DNA of 57,354 bases from Halovulum sp039180525 (GCA_039180525.1 JBCDDF010000016.1:1-57354); one strand, 5' to 3'. Positions 1-8,442 are shown, numbered from the stretch's first letter. The notes: generated from the letters alone by a model not told the origin. Made by a program: numbers and translations.

Positions 1-34
1 CGCCGGGCCGCTTGGGCGTCTGGTCTTTGGCCCG

Positions 35-427
35 GTGAGCAAGACGCTGGTGATGCCGCCCGCGGCCCGCGACACGGCCGGGGCGGCGCGCATGTCGCCC
101 GGCATTCTGGCGGGTGGCTTTCTGTTTCTGACGGGCATGACCGGCAGCGGACCCGATGGGACGATGCCCGAGGCGCCGCAGGCGCAGTTCCGGGCGGCCT
201 TTGCGAAGATCGGGTTGGTGCTGGCCGAAGCCGGGCTGAGCTTTGACGCGGTGGTCGAGATGACCAGCTACCATGTCGGTCTGCGCCAGCATTTCGAGGC
301 CTTCGACACGGCGCGGCTGGAGGTGTTCGCAGAACCCTATCCCGCGTGGACTGCTGTGGAGGTCGCCGGTCTGCGCCGCCCAAAAGCGCTGGTTGAGATC
401 CGCGCGATCGCCCGCGCGGATCCTTGA
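35..427 (+). CDS. RidA/YjgF family protein
   Basis: A 130-residue protein of the RidA (YER057c/UK114) family, whose characterised members hydrolyse reactive enamine/imine intermediates released by PLP enzymes. The C-terminal signature around VEIRAIAR includes the arginine that in RidA binds the substrate carboxylate, and the core GGFLFLTGMTG ... TSYHVGL fits the fold. The start is a GTG whose TGA overlap (GTGA, 35-38) could close an upstream gene, but this reading frame stays open to the window edge, so the true start may lie outside. It converges on pdhC with only 2 bp between stop codons. The substrate of this paralogue is not evident. Confidence 0.85.
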   Translation: MSKTLVMPPAARDTAGAARMSPGILAGGFLFLTGMTGSGPDGTMPEAPQAQFRAAFAKIGLVLAEAGLSFDAVVEMTSYHVGLRQHFEAFDTARLEVFAEPYPAWTAVEVAGLRRPKALVEIRAIARADP

Positions 428-429
428 GG

Positions 430-1728
430 TCAGGCCAGCATCGTCATCGGCGCTTCGATATAGCCCTTGATCGCGGCCAGGAATGCCGCGCCCAGGGCCC
501 CGTCGATGACCCGGTGATCGACGGACAGCGTGACCGACATCACGGTCGCGACCGATACGTCGCCATCGGCGCCCACCACCGGCTTCTTCAGCCCCGCACC
601 CACGGCCAGGATCGAGGCGTGCGGCGGGTTGATGACCGCGTCGAAGTTTTCGATCCCCATCATGCCGAGGTTCGAGATCGCGAAGCTGCCGCCCTGATAC
701 TCGTGCGGCGCCAGTTTGCGCTCCCGCGCCCGCGCGGCAAGATCCTTCATCTGCGTCGACAGCGCTGACAGCGTTTTGGTGTCGGCATCGCGCAGCACCG
801 GCGTAAACAGCCCGCCCTCGATTGCCACGGCCACGGCCACGTCCGAGGGTTTCAGCTTCAGGATCCTGTCGCCGGCCCAGACCGCGTTGCAATCCGGCAC
901 ATCCTGCAACGCCAGGGCGCAGGCCTTGATGATGAAGTCGTTGACCGACAGCTTGACGCCGCGCCCTTCCAATTGACCGTTTAGCTGGCTGCGCAGCTTC
1001 AGCAGTGCATCCAGCGTGATGTCCCGGCGCAGATAGAAATGCGGGATGGTCTGCTTTGCCTCGCCCAGCCGCGCGGCGATGGTCTTGCGCATACCGTCCA
1101 GCGCGACCTCCTCGGTCTCTCGGTCAGCATAGATCTTGGCGACGGTATCGGCGGACATGCCCTGCGGTGCCGTAGCGGCCGGGGCGGCGGCGGCCTTGGG
1201 CGTTTCTGCCGGTTTCGCGGGTGCGGCCTGCGCGCTTTCCACATCCGCCTTGACGATCCGCCCATGCGGGCCGGAGCCCTTGATCTGCGCCAGATCCAGC
1301 CCCCGATCCTTAGCGATCCGCCGCGCCAGCGGCGAGGCGAAGACCCGGTCGCCCTTCGCGCTGACCGGCGCGGCTGGGGCAGGGGCCGGGGCGGGATCCT
1401 TGCCGTTCGCTTGCGGCGCGGCCGGTGTCGCCTCTGCCGGGGCCGGCGCGGAAGCGGACGCATCGCCGATCTCGTCGGCGCTCTCCCCGTCTTCCAAAAG
1501 CACGGCGATCAGATCGTTGACCTTCACGCCCTCGGTCCCTTCGGCGATCAGGATCTTGCCTATGGTGCCTTCATCGACGGCTTCGAACTCCATCGTCGCC
1601 TTGTCGGTCTCGATCTCGGCGATGATATCGCCCGAGGCCACCGCGTCGCCCTCTTTGACGTTCCACTTCGCCAGCGTGCCCTCCTCCATGGTGGGCGAGA
1701 GCGCGGGCATCAGGATGTTGATCGGCAT
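430..1728 (-). CDS. pdhC: Pyruvate dehydrogenase E2, dihydrolipoamide acetyltransferase
   Basis: Core acetyltransferase of the pyruvate dehydrogenase complex, passing acetyl from lipoyl-lysine to CoA. Residues 1-77 form one lipoyl domain with the lipoylation motif ETDKATMEFEAVDEG. An Ala/Pro-rich linker follows (about 90-125), then a peripheral-subunit-binding domain (FASPLARRIAKDRGLDL, about 130-165), a second linker, and the catalytic domain ending in the DHRVIDGA active-site motif. At 432 residues it is normal for an alphaproteobacterial E2 with a single lipoyl domain. It is the last gene of pdhA-pdhB-pdhC, 12 bp after pdhB; the E3 gene is not in the window. Confidence 0.96.
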   Translation of the reverse strand: MPINILMPALSPTMEEGTLAKWNVKEGDAVASGDIIAEIETDKATMEFEAVDEGTIGKILIAEGTEGVKVNDLIAVLLEDGESADEIGDASASAPAPAEATPAAPQANGKDPAPAPAPAAPVSAKGDRVFASPLARRIAKDRGLDLAQIKGSGPHGRIVKADVESAQAAPAKPAETPKAAAAPAATAPQGMSADTVAKIYADRETEEVALDGMRKTIAARLGEAKQTIPHFYLRRDITLDALLKLRSQLNGQLEGRGVKLSVNDFIIKACALALQDVPDCNAVWAGDRILKLKPSDVAVAVAIEGGLFTPVLRDADTKTLSALSTQMKDLAARARERKLAPHEYQGGSFAISNLGMMGIENFDAVINPPHASILAVGAGLKKPVVGADGDVSVATVMSVTLSVDHRVIDGALGAAFLAAIKGYIEAPMTMLA

Positions 1729-1740
1729 GACCCGCCCCCC

Positions 1741-3114
1741 TCAGCGATAGGTGACGGCTTTAGCCGCCTCGATGACCTCGGCCGTGGTGAGCAGGGCGAG
1801 CTTCTCCAGATTGGCCGCATAGGGCATGGGCACGTCCTTGCCGGTCAGATTGATCACCGGCGCGTCCAGCCAGTCGAACGCCTGCTGCATCAGCACCGCC
1901 GAGATGTGGTTGCCGATGGAGCAGACCGGCCAGCCTTCCTCCACTGTGATGCAGCGGTTGGTCTTTTTGACCGAGGCGATCACGGTTTCGGTGTCCAGCG
2001 GCCTCAGCGAGCGTAGATCGATGACCTCGGCAGAGATTCCCTCGCCGGCCAGCGCCTCCGCCGCCTCCAGGGCATAGGTCATGCCGATGCCGAAGCTGAC
2101 GATGGTCAGGTCGCTGCCCTCGCGCCAGATCTTGGCGCGACCCAGCGGCACGGTGAAGTCGTCCAACTCCGGCACGTCGAAGGACCGGCCATAAAGGATC
2201 TCGTTCTCCAGGACGATCACCGGGTTGGGGTCGCGGATCGCCGATTTCAGCAGCCCCTTGGCGTCTGCCGCCGCATAGGGCTGCACCACCTTCAGCCCCG
2301 GAACGGAAGCATACCAGGCCGCATAGTCTTGCGAATGTTGCGCCGCCACCCGCGCCGCCGCACCGTTGGGGCCGCGAAAGACGATCGGCGCGCCCATCTG
2401 GCCGCCGGACATGTAAAGCGTCTTGGCTGCCGAGTTGATGATCTGGTCGATCGCCTGCATCGCGAAGTTGAAGGTCATGAATTCCACGATCGGCCGCAGC
2501 CCGGCAAAGGCCGCGCCGACGCCCAGGCCGGCGAAACCATGTTCGGTGATCGGCGTGTCGATCACGCGCTTGTCGCCGAACTCGTCCAACAGACCCTGGC
2601 TGATCTTGTAAGCGCCCTGATACTCGGCGACTTCCTCGCCCATCAGAAACACATCCGCATCCCGTCGCATCTCCTCGGCCATGGCGTCGCGCAGCGCCTC
2701 GCGCACGGTCTGGGTCTTGAAGCTGGTCCCTTCCGGCACCTCTGGCGCAGGTGGCGCGACAGCCGCCGCCGGGGCGGCCGGAACCGACGCCGGGGTGGGC
2801 GTGCTCTGCGTTTCCGCCGGCGCGGCATCGGCCTGGGCGGGGGCGGCGGTTTCGGCCGCCCTGGCATCCTCGCCGTCCTCCAGCAGCACGGCGATGGCCT
2901 CGTTGACCTTAACGTTCTCGGTGCCTTCGGGTACCAGGATCTTGCCCAGCACGCCCTCGTCAACGGCTTCGAATTCCATCGTCGCCTTGTCGGTTTCGAT
3001 CTCGGCGATGATATCGCCGGACGACACCGCGTCGCCCTCTTTCTTCAGCCATTTGGCCAGCGTGCCCTCTTCCATCGTCGGCGACAGGGCTGGCATTAGG
3101 ATCTGGGTCGCCAT
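1741..3114 (-). CDS. pdhB: Pyruvate dehydrogenase E1 component, beta subunit (with lipoyl domain)
   Basis: Beta subunit of the thiamine-diphosphate-dependent E1, which decarboxylates pyruvate and reductively acetylates lipoamide. I start at MATQILMPALSPT, whose ATG overlaps the pdhA stop (TAATG); the frame is open 16 codons further up but that part is pdhA shadow. Residues 1-80 are a lipoyl domain almost identical in sequence to that of pdhC, followed by an Ala/Pro linker and the transketolase-like pyrimidine-binding and C-terminal domains (VREALRDAMAEEM ... GWPVCSIG). A lipoyl domain fused to E1-beta is an established alphaproteobacterial arrangement, so this is expected. The protein has 457 residues. 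Confidence 0.96.
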   Translation of the reverse strand: MATQILMPALSPTMEEGTLAKWLKKEGDAVSSGDIIAEIETDKATMEFEAVDEGVLGKILVPEGTENVKVNEAIAVLLEDGEDARAAETAAPAQADAAPAETQSTPTPASVPAAPAAAVAPPAPEVPEGTSFKTQTVREALRDAMAEEMRRDADVFLMGEEVAEYQGAYKISQGLLDEFGDKRVIDTPITEHGFAGLGVGAAFAGLRPIVEFMTFNFAMQAIDQIINSAAKTLYMSGGQMGAPIVFRGPNGAAARVAAQHSQDYAAWYASVPGLKVVQPYAAADAKGLLKSAIRDPNPVIVLENEILYGRSFDVPELDDFTVPLGRAKIWREGSDLTIVSFGIGMTYALEAAEALAGEGISAEVIDLRSLRPLDTETVIASVKKTNRCITVEEGWPVCSIGNHISAVLMQQAFDWLDAPVINLTGKDVPMPYAANLEKLALLTTAEVIEAAKAVTYR

Positions 3115-4154
3115 TAGGCTGCCTCCTCTTGCGGCAGATCCGCGGCATAGATGTCGGTCCACAATTCCTCCAGCGCCGGTTCGGGGCTGTCCTGGGCGAA
3201 TTGCGCGGCGTCGTTGATCCGGGCCTTGATCTCTTTGTCGATGGCCTTCAGATCCTCTTCGCTTGCGTGTTTGCCGGTCACCAGCAGGTCGCGAACATGG
3301 TTGATCGGGTCACGCTCGTCGCGCATCTTCTGCACCTCTTCGCGGGTCCGGTACTTCGCCGGATCGGACATCGAATGCCCGCGATAGCGATAGGTCATCA
3401 CCTCCAGGATATACGGCCCCTTGCCTGCGCGGCAGTGGTCGGCGGCCTTGATGCCGGCCTCCTTCATCGCCAGCACATCCATCCCATCCACCTGTTCGCC
3501 GGGAATGCCATAGGCCTCCCCCCGGGCGTAAAGCGAGGGCGACTTGGTCGACCGTTTGGTCGAGGTACCCATGGCATATTGGTTGTTCTCGATCACGAAG
3601 ATCACCGGCAAATCCCACAACTCGGCCATGTTATAGGTCTCATAGACCTGGCCCTGGTTTGCGGCGCCGTCACCGAAATAGCAGTAACAGACATTGTCGT
3701 TGCCGCGGTACTTATTGGCAAAGGCCAGTCCCGCGCCGAGCGGCACGTTGGCGCCGACGATGCCATGGCCGCCATAGAACTCCTTTTCCTTGGAGAACAT
3801 GTGCATCGACCCGCCCTTGCCCTTGGAATAACCGCCCTCGCGGCCGGTCAGTTCGGCCATGACGCCTTTGGGGTCCATGCCGCAGGCCAGCATGTGCCCG
3901 TGGTCGCGATACGTGGTGATGCGCTGGTCGCCATCCTTGGCCGATGCCTCCAACCCCACGACCACGGCTTCCTGACCGATATAGAGGTGGCAGAACCCGC
4001 CGATCAGCCCCATGCCGTAGAGTTGGCCGGCCTTTTCCTCGAACCGACGGATCAGCAGCATCTCGCGGTAGAAATGCAGCAACTCGTCTTTCGAAGCGTT
4101 GGGCTTGGCCGCAGATTTGCGCCCGCGCGGGGCGCGCTTGGTTGCGGTAGCCAT
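3114..4154 (-). CDS. pdhA: Pyruvate dehydrogenase E1 component, alpha subunit
   Basis: Alpha subunit of pyruvate dehydrogenase E1, 346 residues. The ThDP-binding motif runs from GDGAANQGQVYE to VIENNQYAMGT (about residues 160-195), and the phosphorylation-loop region YRYRGHSMSDPAKYR typical of E1-alpha is present. The Lys/Arg/Ala-rich first 18 residues are a variable extension. It is first in the operon and coupled to pdhB by a 1-nt stop/start overlap. A G6 run 5 nt ahead of the ATG is the likely ribosome binding site, and a good -10 hexamer lies about 40 bp upstream, consistent with a promoter driving all three genes. Confidence 0.97.
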   Translation of the reverse strand: MATATKRAPRGRKSAAKPNASKDELLHFYREMLLIRRFEEKAGQLYGMGLIGGFCHLYIGQEAVVVGLEASAKDGDQRITTYRDHGHMLACGMDPKGVMAELTGREGGYSKGKGGSMHMFSKEKEFYGGHGIVGANVPLGAGLAFANKYRGNDNVCYCYFGDGAANQGQVYETYNMAELWDLPVIFVIENNQYAMGTSTKRSTKSPSLYARGEAYGIPGEQVDGMDVLAMKEAGIKAADHCRAGKGPYILEVMTYRYRGHSMSDPAKYRTREEVQKMRDERDPINHVRDLLVTGKHASEEDLKAIDKEIKARINDAAQFAQDSPEPALEELWTDIYAADLPQEEAA

Positions 4155-4192
4155 GGTTCCCCCCTAGGAAAGTTAAAGGCTTAATTACTTTC

Positions 4193-4198
4193 AGTATA
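4193..4198 (-). promoter_or_regulatory. Candidate -10 hexamer for pdhA
   Basis: On the minus strand the sequence reads TATACT, five of six matches to the sigma-70 -10 consensus, about 40 bp before the pdhA ATG in a locally AT-rich stretch. No strong -35 hexamer stands out at 16-18 bp spacing, so this is a candidate only. Confidence 0.35.
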
Positions 4199-4284
4199 AC
4201 CACTCGATGGCGATTGATCCACAGCCGTTGCGCGCAGAACTGGGGTACCTCGCAATGCTGGCGCGCACCTGTCTGCTGCTGCCG

Positions 4285-4587
4285 TCATGAACGCGGTGGC
4301 AAGCCATTGCGTTCCCAAAGCGCCAGCAGATCGTCGAGCTCGCTACGAAAGTCGCGCAGTCGCTCGATCGCCAGCTGGCGGATCTGTGGGGATCGGGTGC
4401 GGGCGTAAAGCTCCGCGGTCAGCGCTGCCAAATGGCAGGCGATGCGCTTGGCGCGGAACAGGGTCATCGCGTCGTCGCCGGCCATCGCATCCCGCAGGTC
4501 TTGCAGCAGCGCGTGCTCCAACGCTTCGGTGTGGTTGGTCGGGTTTTCGTCAAAGCCCTGATCGCCCCATGCGCCGCATTCCGCCAT
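4285..4587 (-). CDS. Hypothetical protein, helical
   Basis: I do not recognise this 100-residue protein. It has no signal peptide or membrane segment, is rich in Ala, Leu, Arg and Glu, and looks entirely alpha-helical (HALLQDLRDAMAGDDAMTLFRAKRIACHLAALTAEL). Codon choice resembles its neighbours. It sits between the FtsB-like gene (103 bp upstream) and pdhA (130 bp downstream) on the same strand, so it could be co-transcribed with ftsB. It may be a conserved small soluble protein of this order; no function is proposed. Confidence 0.6.
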   Translation of the reverse strand: MAECGAWGDQGFDENPTNHTEALEHALLQDLRDAMAGDDAMTLFRAKRIACHLAALTAELYARTRSPQIRQLAIERLRDFRSELDDLLALWERNGLPPRS

Positions 4588-4690
4588 AGCCGTTCATCTA
4601 AAAGGTGTATAGGGTCGATGACGCCTGCCGCATACGCCGTCGCTGAGGATCCCGCCATGCGCCGGCCGCACGGCTTGGCGCAAGCGGTGG

Positions 4691-4987
4691 TCAGCGAATC
4701 ACGATCTCGTCGGCGCGAGCCAGGCCCAGGACCTTGCGCGCCTGTTCGTCCAGGAGGTCGAGATCCAGAAAATCGCTGGACAGGCGCCGGGTTCGGTTCT
4801 CCAACACCGCGCGTTCGGCGCGCAGGGCCGCCAACTCGACGTCGAGTTGCTGCGCCTGCGCCTGGATCTGCAGTCGTCGGAACGTGCCGTGGTCGCCCTG
4901 CACGGCGGCATAGCTGAAATAGCAGATCGCACCGATCACGCCGACCGAGAACAGAGTACCGAACATACTGTAACGGGTGTGGGTCAC
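4691..4987 (-). CDS. FtsB-like septum formation initiator protein
   Basis: A 98-residue DivIC/FtsB family protein, part of the FtsQLB complex that signals septal peptidoglycan synthesis. A short cytoplasmic N-terminus is followed by one membrane helix (MFGTLFSVGVIGAICYFSYAA), a coiled coil (about residues 30-62) and the conserved C-terminal segment LDLDLLDEQARKVLGLARADE. I chose the GTG at 4987 because an AGAGG lies 11 nt upstream and the frame further up encodes Arg/Pro-rich sequence unlike the family; the ATG seven codons later has no Shine-Dalgarno. Placement upstream of pdhA is common in alphaproteobacteria. Confidence 0.8.
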   Translation of the reverse strand: MTHTRYSMFGTLFSVGVIGAICYFSYAAVQGDHGTFRRLQIQAQAQQLDVELAALRAERAVLENRTRRLSSDFLDLDLLDEQARKVLGLARADEIVIR

Positions 4988-5173
4988 GGGGGCGGGATCC
5001 TCTGGCTGCGGGCGGACGGTGCCACGGGCTGGGGCGCGGTGGAATCCCCGGCAAGCATGCCCGCGACGTCTGGGCGCAGATCCGCCCGGGACTGTGGCCG
5101 ATCTGCCGCGCCGCGTTGCCCACTTCGCGCCGATGGGGCAGACTGCAGCGGTCAGCATTCCGGGAACTCACCG

Positions 5174-5623
5174 ATGTTCGAAGGTTTTCGTCTGCGCCCC
5201 GATATGCCGCCTTTTTGGATGCTGGGTTTCGGTGCCCTGGCTTGGGCGGCGGCGCGGTTGATCCCTCTTTGGCAGTTCGACATTCAGCCGGTGGGGCGGG
5301 TCCTGGGCGCCTTGGGGCTCGCGCTGATCCTGTGGTCGGCGGTGTGGTTCTGGCGCAAGAAGACGCCGATCGAGCCGGGCCACGTGCCCGCCGCGCTGAT
5401 TGTGGAGGGCCCTTACCGGTTGAACCGCAACCCGATTTATACCGGGCTTTGCCTGCTTCTGCTGGGCTATGCGTTGGGATTGGGCGCGCTGAGCGCGCTT
5501 GTGCCTGCGGTGCTGTTCCCGCTGCTGTTGACGGCGCGCTTTGTGACGCCAGAGGAAGCCGCGTTACGCCGGGCGTTCGGCGATGCGGCGGATGTTTACT
5601 TTCGAACCACGCGGCGGTGGTAA
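5174..5623 (+). CDS. Isoprenylcysteine carboxyl methyltransferase (ICMT/PEMT) family membrane protein
   Basis: A 149-residue integral membrane protein with about four hydrophobic helices. The C-terminal half carries the ICMT/PEMT signature: GPYRLNRNPIYTGLCL, then ARFVTPEEAALRRAFGDAADVYFRTTRRW, where the paired acidic and Arg/Tyr residues bind S-adenosylmethionine and substrate. Bacterial members probably methylate lipids or small molecules, since prenylated proteins are absent, so the substrate is unknown. I start at the ATG for MFEGFRLRPDMP; the open frame further upstream overlaps ftsB and looks non-coding. It is divergent from ftsB. Confidence 0.8.
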   Translation: MFEGFRLRPDMPPFWMLGFGALAWAAARLIPLWQFDIQPVGRVLGALGLALILWSAVWFWRKKTPIEPGHVPAALIVEGPYRLNRNPIYTGLCLLLLGYALGLGALSALVPAVLFPLLLTARFVTPEEAALRRAFGDAADVYFRTTRRW

Positions 5624-5709
5624 CGATCCATCACCATCGCGCAGAGGTGACTGGCCATTTCCGCAGATCGCGATAGGAAACCGCACGTATCGAGAACGGA
5701 GGCAGCGAC

Positions 5710-6429
5710 ATGCGACTGAAGATGGTGATACCCGTTTTGGCCGCACTGGGGCTGGCCGCACCGATGCCGGCGGCCGCGGACCAGCCGGTGGTGGTGGAGT
5801 TGTTCACTTCTCAAGGCTGCTCAAGCTGCCCGCCGGCGGATCGGTTGCTGGGCGAACTGGCCGAACGCGGCGATGTGATCGCGCTGGCGTATCACGTCGA
5901 CTACTGGGACTATCTGGGCTGGAAGGATACGTTCGCCGACGCGAAGTATTCCGACCGGCAGCGCGACTACGCCCCCCAGGTTGATCGCAGCTATATCGGG
6001 CGCGCGTTCCGCGGCAGCTTCACGCCCGAGGTCGTGGTGCAGGGCACCGACAGCTTGATCGGGTCGGCGGCGCGGATCATCCAGGAACGGATCGACGCTT
6101 ATGCCGCCGCGGATGCCTATGCCGATATCCTGATGGAACGGGCCAGCGGCGGTCTGATCGTGCGCATCGATCCCGCAGGCGGTACCGTGCCGGCGACGCG
6201 GGTGATGATGGCGCGGTACATGCCCCGCGCGACGGTCGAGATCGGGCGGGGCGAAAATGCCGGGCGTAGCCTGACCTATCACCGCGTGGTCACCGAGTTG
6301 CGCCAGATCGGCGATTTCTCTGGCCAGGGCCGGTTGGATCTGCGCGTGCCGGAGGTCGACGGGCCGGTGGTCATCTTCCTGCAACGCGGCGACGCCGGCC
6401 CGATCCTGGCCGCGGCGGAACTTTCCTGA
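5710..6429 (+). CDS. DUF1223 exported thioredoxin-like protein
   Basis: A 239-residue DUF1223 family protein. A Sec signal peptide (about residues 1-23, ending PAAAD) is followed by LFTSQGCSSCPPADR, a thioredoxin-fold entry with a C37-x2-C40 pair. The long conserved block after it (YHVDYWDYLGWKDTFAD ... GRAFRGSFTPEVVVQG) is diagnostic. The protein is presumably periplasmic. The CxxC suggests redox or metal chemistry, but no activity is established for the family that I know of. An AACGGAGG motif lies just upstream of the ATG. Confidence 0.85.
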   Translation: MRLKMVIPVLAALGLAAPMPAAADQPVVVELFTSQGCSSCPPADRLLGELAERGDVIALAYHVDYWDYLGWKDTFADAKYSDRQRDYAPQVDRSYIGRAFRGSFTPEVVVQGTDSLIGSAARIIQERIDAYAAADAYADILMERASGGLIVRIDPAGGTVPATRVMMARYMPRATVEIGRGENAGRSLTYHRVVTELRQIGDFSGQGRLDLRVPEVDGPVVIFLQRGDAGPILAAAELS

Positions 6430-6457
6430 CCCCCCGGCGGCGGCCGGATACGTCGAG

Positions 6458-6478
6458 GTCCCGGGTCAAGCCCGGGAC
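6458..6478. repeat. Palindromic repeat GTCCCGGG-N5-CCCGGGAC, copy 1
   Basis: A perfect 8-bp stem with a 5-nt loop, between two converging genes. The same sequence with a different loop, including the flanks GAGG before and GCG after, recurs at 54115-54135, so it belongs to a dispersed palindromic repeat family. It has no adjacent T-run and may act as a weak transcription barrier. Confidence 0.7.
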
Positions 6479-7380
6479 GCGTTGGCCCCAGTGTCCGCGC
6501 GGGTGCGCTTCGGGGGTGCCCAGCGGCGATGTAGCCAGTACCATTCCGACGGGTCTGCATGAACCCGCGCGGCCAGGCTGTCGTTCAGCGCTTGGGTCAT
6601 GGTCACCGGATCGGTGTGCGGCACAGGCGGCTCGATCTCCACCCGGTAGTTCAGACCGTCATCGATGCGCACCGCGTAGCCCGGCACCACCAGCAGGTTC
6701 AGCCGCAGCGCCAGTTCGGCGATATCGGTTGAAGTCATCGCCGGCTGGCCCATGAAATCCAGGCTCTCGCCCAGCCCGGCGCGTTGGTCGATCAGCACCG
6801 CCATCACCCCGCCGCCCTTCATATGACGGATCAATTGTCGCGTGCCGGCGCGACCGCGTGGCAGCATCGGCCCGCCGACCTTGGCGAATTGGCGGATCAA
6901 CTCGGCATTGTAGAACGGGTTGTTCTGCGGCCGGTACACCGCGCCGACTTCGACACCGCGCCGCATCAGCGCCGCACGGCCCGCGTCGAACCGGCCGAAA
7001 TGTCCGCTGATTAGAAACACGCCGCGCCCTTCGTCATGCGCCTTCAAAAGCGCTGCCAGTCCGGGCGTTTCGACCAACTCGATTTGGTCGCGGATCGCCA
7101 CCAGGCGGTGGTTTTCCAGGATCTCGTACATATTGCGTACTGACCGGCCCGCGGCCCGAGCCGCGAGGCGTTGCCGCTGCGGGGGCGGCATCGCCGGATA
7201 GATCAGCGCCAGATTGTCCAGGATGCGGCGGCGCAGGCCGGGTACGGCCATCACCACGAAACGGCCCAGCCGCTCCACCATGGCGCCCCGTGTCCGCGGC
7301 CCCAGAACGGACAAGGCGGCGCGCAATATGCGCACCGCCAGCATTTGCAGAAAGTAGCTTGCCGTCTTTGCCCAGCGCAT
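6466..7380 (-). CDS. LpxL/HtrB-type lysophospholipid acyltransferase
   Basis: A 304-residue member of the lipid A biosynthesis lauroyl acyltransferase family, which adds a secondary acyl chain to lipid A at the inner membrane. An N-terminal hydrophobic segment (about residues 8-30) anchors it. The catalytic HxxxxD motif is in SGHFGRFDAGR, and the downstream PRGRAGTRQLIRHMKGGGVMAVLIDQR block fits the family. The C-terminus extends about 15 residues past the usual WYWLHRRW end. It starts 16 bp after the infC stop on the same strand and may be co-transcribed with it. Acyl-chain specificity cannot be read from the sequence. Confidence 0.88.
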   Translation of the reverse strand: MRWAKTASYFLQMLAVRILRAALSVLGPRTRGAMVERLGRFVVMAVPGLRRRILDNLALIYPAMPPPQRQRLAARAAGRSVRNMYEILENHRLVAIRDQIELVETPGLAALLKAHDEGRGVFLISGHFGRFDAGRAALMRRGVEVGAVYRPQNNPFYNAELIRQFAKVGGPMLPRGRAGTRQLIRHMKGGGVMAVLIDQRAGLGESLDFMGQPAMTSTDIAELALRLNLLVVPGYAVRIDDGLNYRVEIEPPVPHTDPVTMTQALNDSLAARVHADPSEWYWLHRRWAPPKRTRADTGANASRA

Positions 7381-7395
7381 CGCGCCGTGCCGCGC

Positions 7396-7911
7396 TTAGT
7401 TCTTCAGCGGATTGATCATCATGACCATTTGGCGGCCCTCCATCTTCGGGATCGCCTCCACCTTGCCGATTTCTTCGGTGTCCAAGGCGACGCGTTCCAG
7501 CAGCCGGCGGCCCAGTTCCTGATGCGCCATCTCGCGCCCGCGGAACCGCAATGTCACTTTGACTTTGTCGCCATTGCCCAGAAACTTGGTTACGTTGCGC
7601 ATTTTCACATCGTAGTCATGGGTGTCCGTATTGGGTCGGAACTTCACCTCTTTGACCTCGATGATCTTCTGCTTCTTTCGCGCCTCGGATTCCTTTTTCT
7701 GCTTTTCGTATTTGAACTTGCCAAAATCCATGATCCGGCAAACCGGCGGCGAGGCGGTCGGAGAGATTTCCACCAGGTCGAGCCCGGCGTCTTCGGCCAG
7801 GCCCATGGCCTTGCCGGGGCTGACGACGCCCAGGTTCTCTCCATCGGCTCCTATCAGCCGGATTTCGGGGGCGCGGATCTTTTGGTTCACGCGGGGTCCG
7901 TCGTCGCGCAT
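7396..7911 (-). CDS. infC: Translation initiation factor IF-3
   Basis: IF-3 binds the 30S subunit, prevents subunit joining and polices initiator tRNA and start-codon choice. Both domains are present: the N-domain (RLIGADGENLGVVSPGKAM), a Lys-rich linker helix (KFKYEKQKKESEARKKQK) and the C-domain (FRPNTDTHDYDVKMRN ... LRFRGREMAHQ). The coordinates mark the first ATG, giving 171 residues. The frame is open upstream, and codons 7912-7941 encode IARRPHQAPP, which matches the usual alphaproteobacterial N-terminus, so translation probably begins at a non-AUG codon (ATA 7939-7941, or ACG 7945-7947) after an AAGGA. See findings. Confidence 0.96.
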   Translation of the reverse strand: MRDDGPRVNQKIRAPEIRLIGADGENLGVVSPGKAMGLAEDAGLDLVEISPTASPPVCRIMDFGKFKYEKQKKESEARKKQKIIEVKEVKFRPNTDTHDYDVKMRNVTKFLGNGDKVKVTLRFRGREMAHQELGRRLLERVALDTEEIGKVEAIPKMEGRQMVMMINPLKN

Positions 7912-8014
7912 CGGAGGCGCTTGATGTGGTCTGCGGGCTATGGCCGTCAGGTCCTTCTGTTGTTGCTGCTGTTCAGGCTTGGGCGGTTAGGTTAGGTCGG
8001 CCCAAACGAACGAT

Positions 8015-8031
8015 GGGCGCAAACTGCGCCC
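8015..8031 (-). promoter_or_regulatory. Candidate infC leader hairpin
   Basis: A perfect 7-bp inverted repeat, GGGCGCA-AAC-TGCGCCC. It lies about 75 bp upstream of the inferred infC start and immediately downstream (minus strand) of a TATATT hexamer (8038-8043) that could serve as a -10. It would then sit at the very 5' end of the infC mRNA. There is no T-run for termination. The regulatory role is inferred. Confidence 0.3.
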
Positions 8032-8164
8032 AATTCGAATATAAGCGAGAATGCGCTGATTTGGAAGGGTTGCGGTAGGGCAGACGTTGCAACCCGGGCT
8101 TCGCGCGCCCAGGTGTAGCGCGGGGTCGAACTTGTGGCCCCGGCAAAAGGTGGGGGAACACCGA

Positions 8165-8371
8165 ATGCGTATTGCAGCTGTTATTGTTGTGCTCGTGCTG
8201 GTCGCGGGCGGTATTTATCTGTTCAGCGCCGGTTCCGGCGAGGCGCCCGAAGTGGCGGCACCGGCGGCGGATACCGACGCGCCCTTGGTCGAAGGCGATG
8301 CCTCGGCCACCACGGATGGCGGCACCGAACTCGAAGTGGCGCCGGCCGAAACCGCACCGGTCGAAAACTAA
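8165..8371 (+). CDS. Small membrane-anchored acidic protein
   Basis: A 68-residue ORF with one N-terminal hydrophobic helix (MRIAAVIVVLVLVAGGIYLFSA) followed by an acidic Ala/Glu/Asp/Pro-rich tail, so a short membrane anchor or an uncleaved signal. I use the ATG preceded by AAGGTGGGGGAACACCGA, a plausible ribosome binding site; the frame further up does not look coding. It lies alone on the plus strand between thrS and infC, splitting what is a thrS-infC operon in many bacteria. The family is unrecognised. Confidence 0.6.
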   Translation: MRIAAVIVVLVLVAGGIYLFSAGSGEAPEVAAPAADTDAPLVEGDASATTDGGTELEVAPAETAPVEN

Positions 8372-8380
8372 AGACCTCTC

Positions 8381-8406
8381 GCGCGGGCGCCGCCAGGTGC
8401 CCGCGC
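8381..8406. terminator. Hairpin between converging genes
   Basis: Stem GCGCGGGC/GCCCGCGC extended by GCC/GGT (11 pairs including one G-U) with loop GCCA. It lies 10 bp past the stop of the small plus-strand ORF and 37 bp before the end of thrS. No T-run follows on either strand, so it may be a weak or Rho-assisted terminator, or only an mRNA 3' stabiliser. Confidence 0.4.
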
Positions 8407-8442
8407 GCAGTCCTGGACGGGCCTTGCGCGCCCCGGGCGGCC

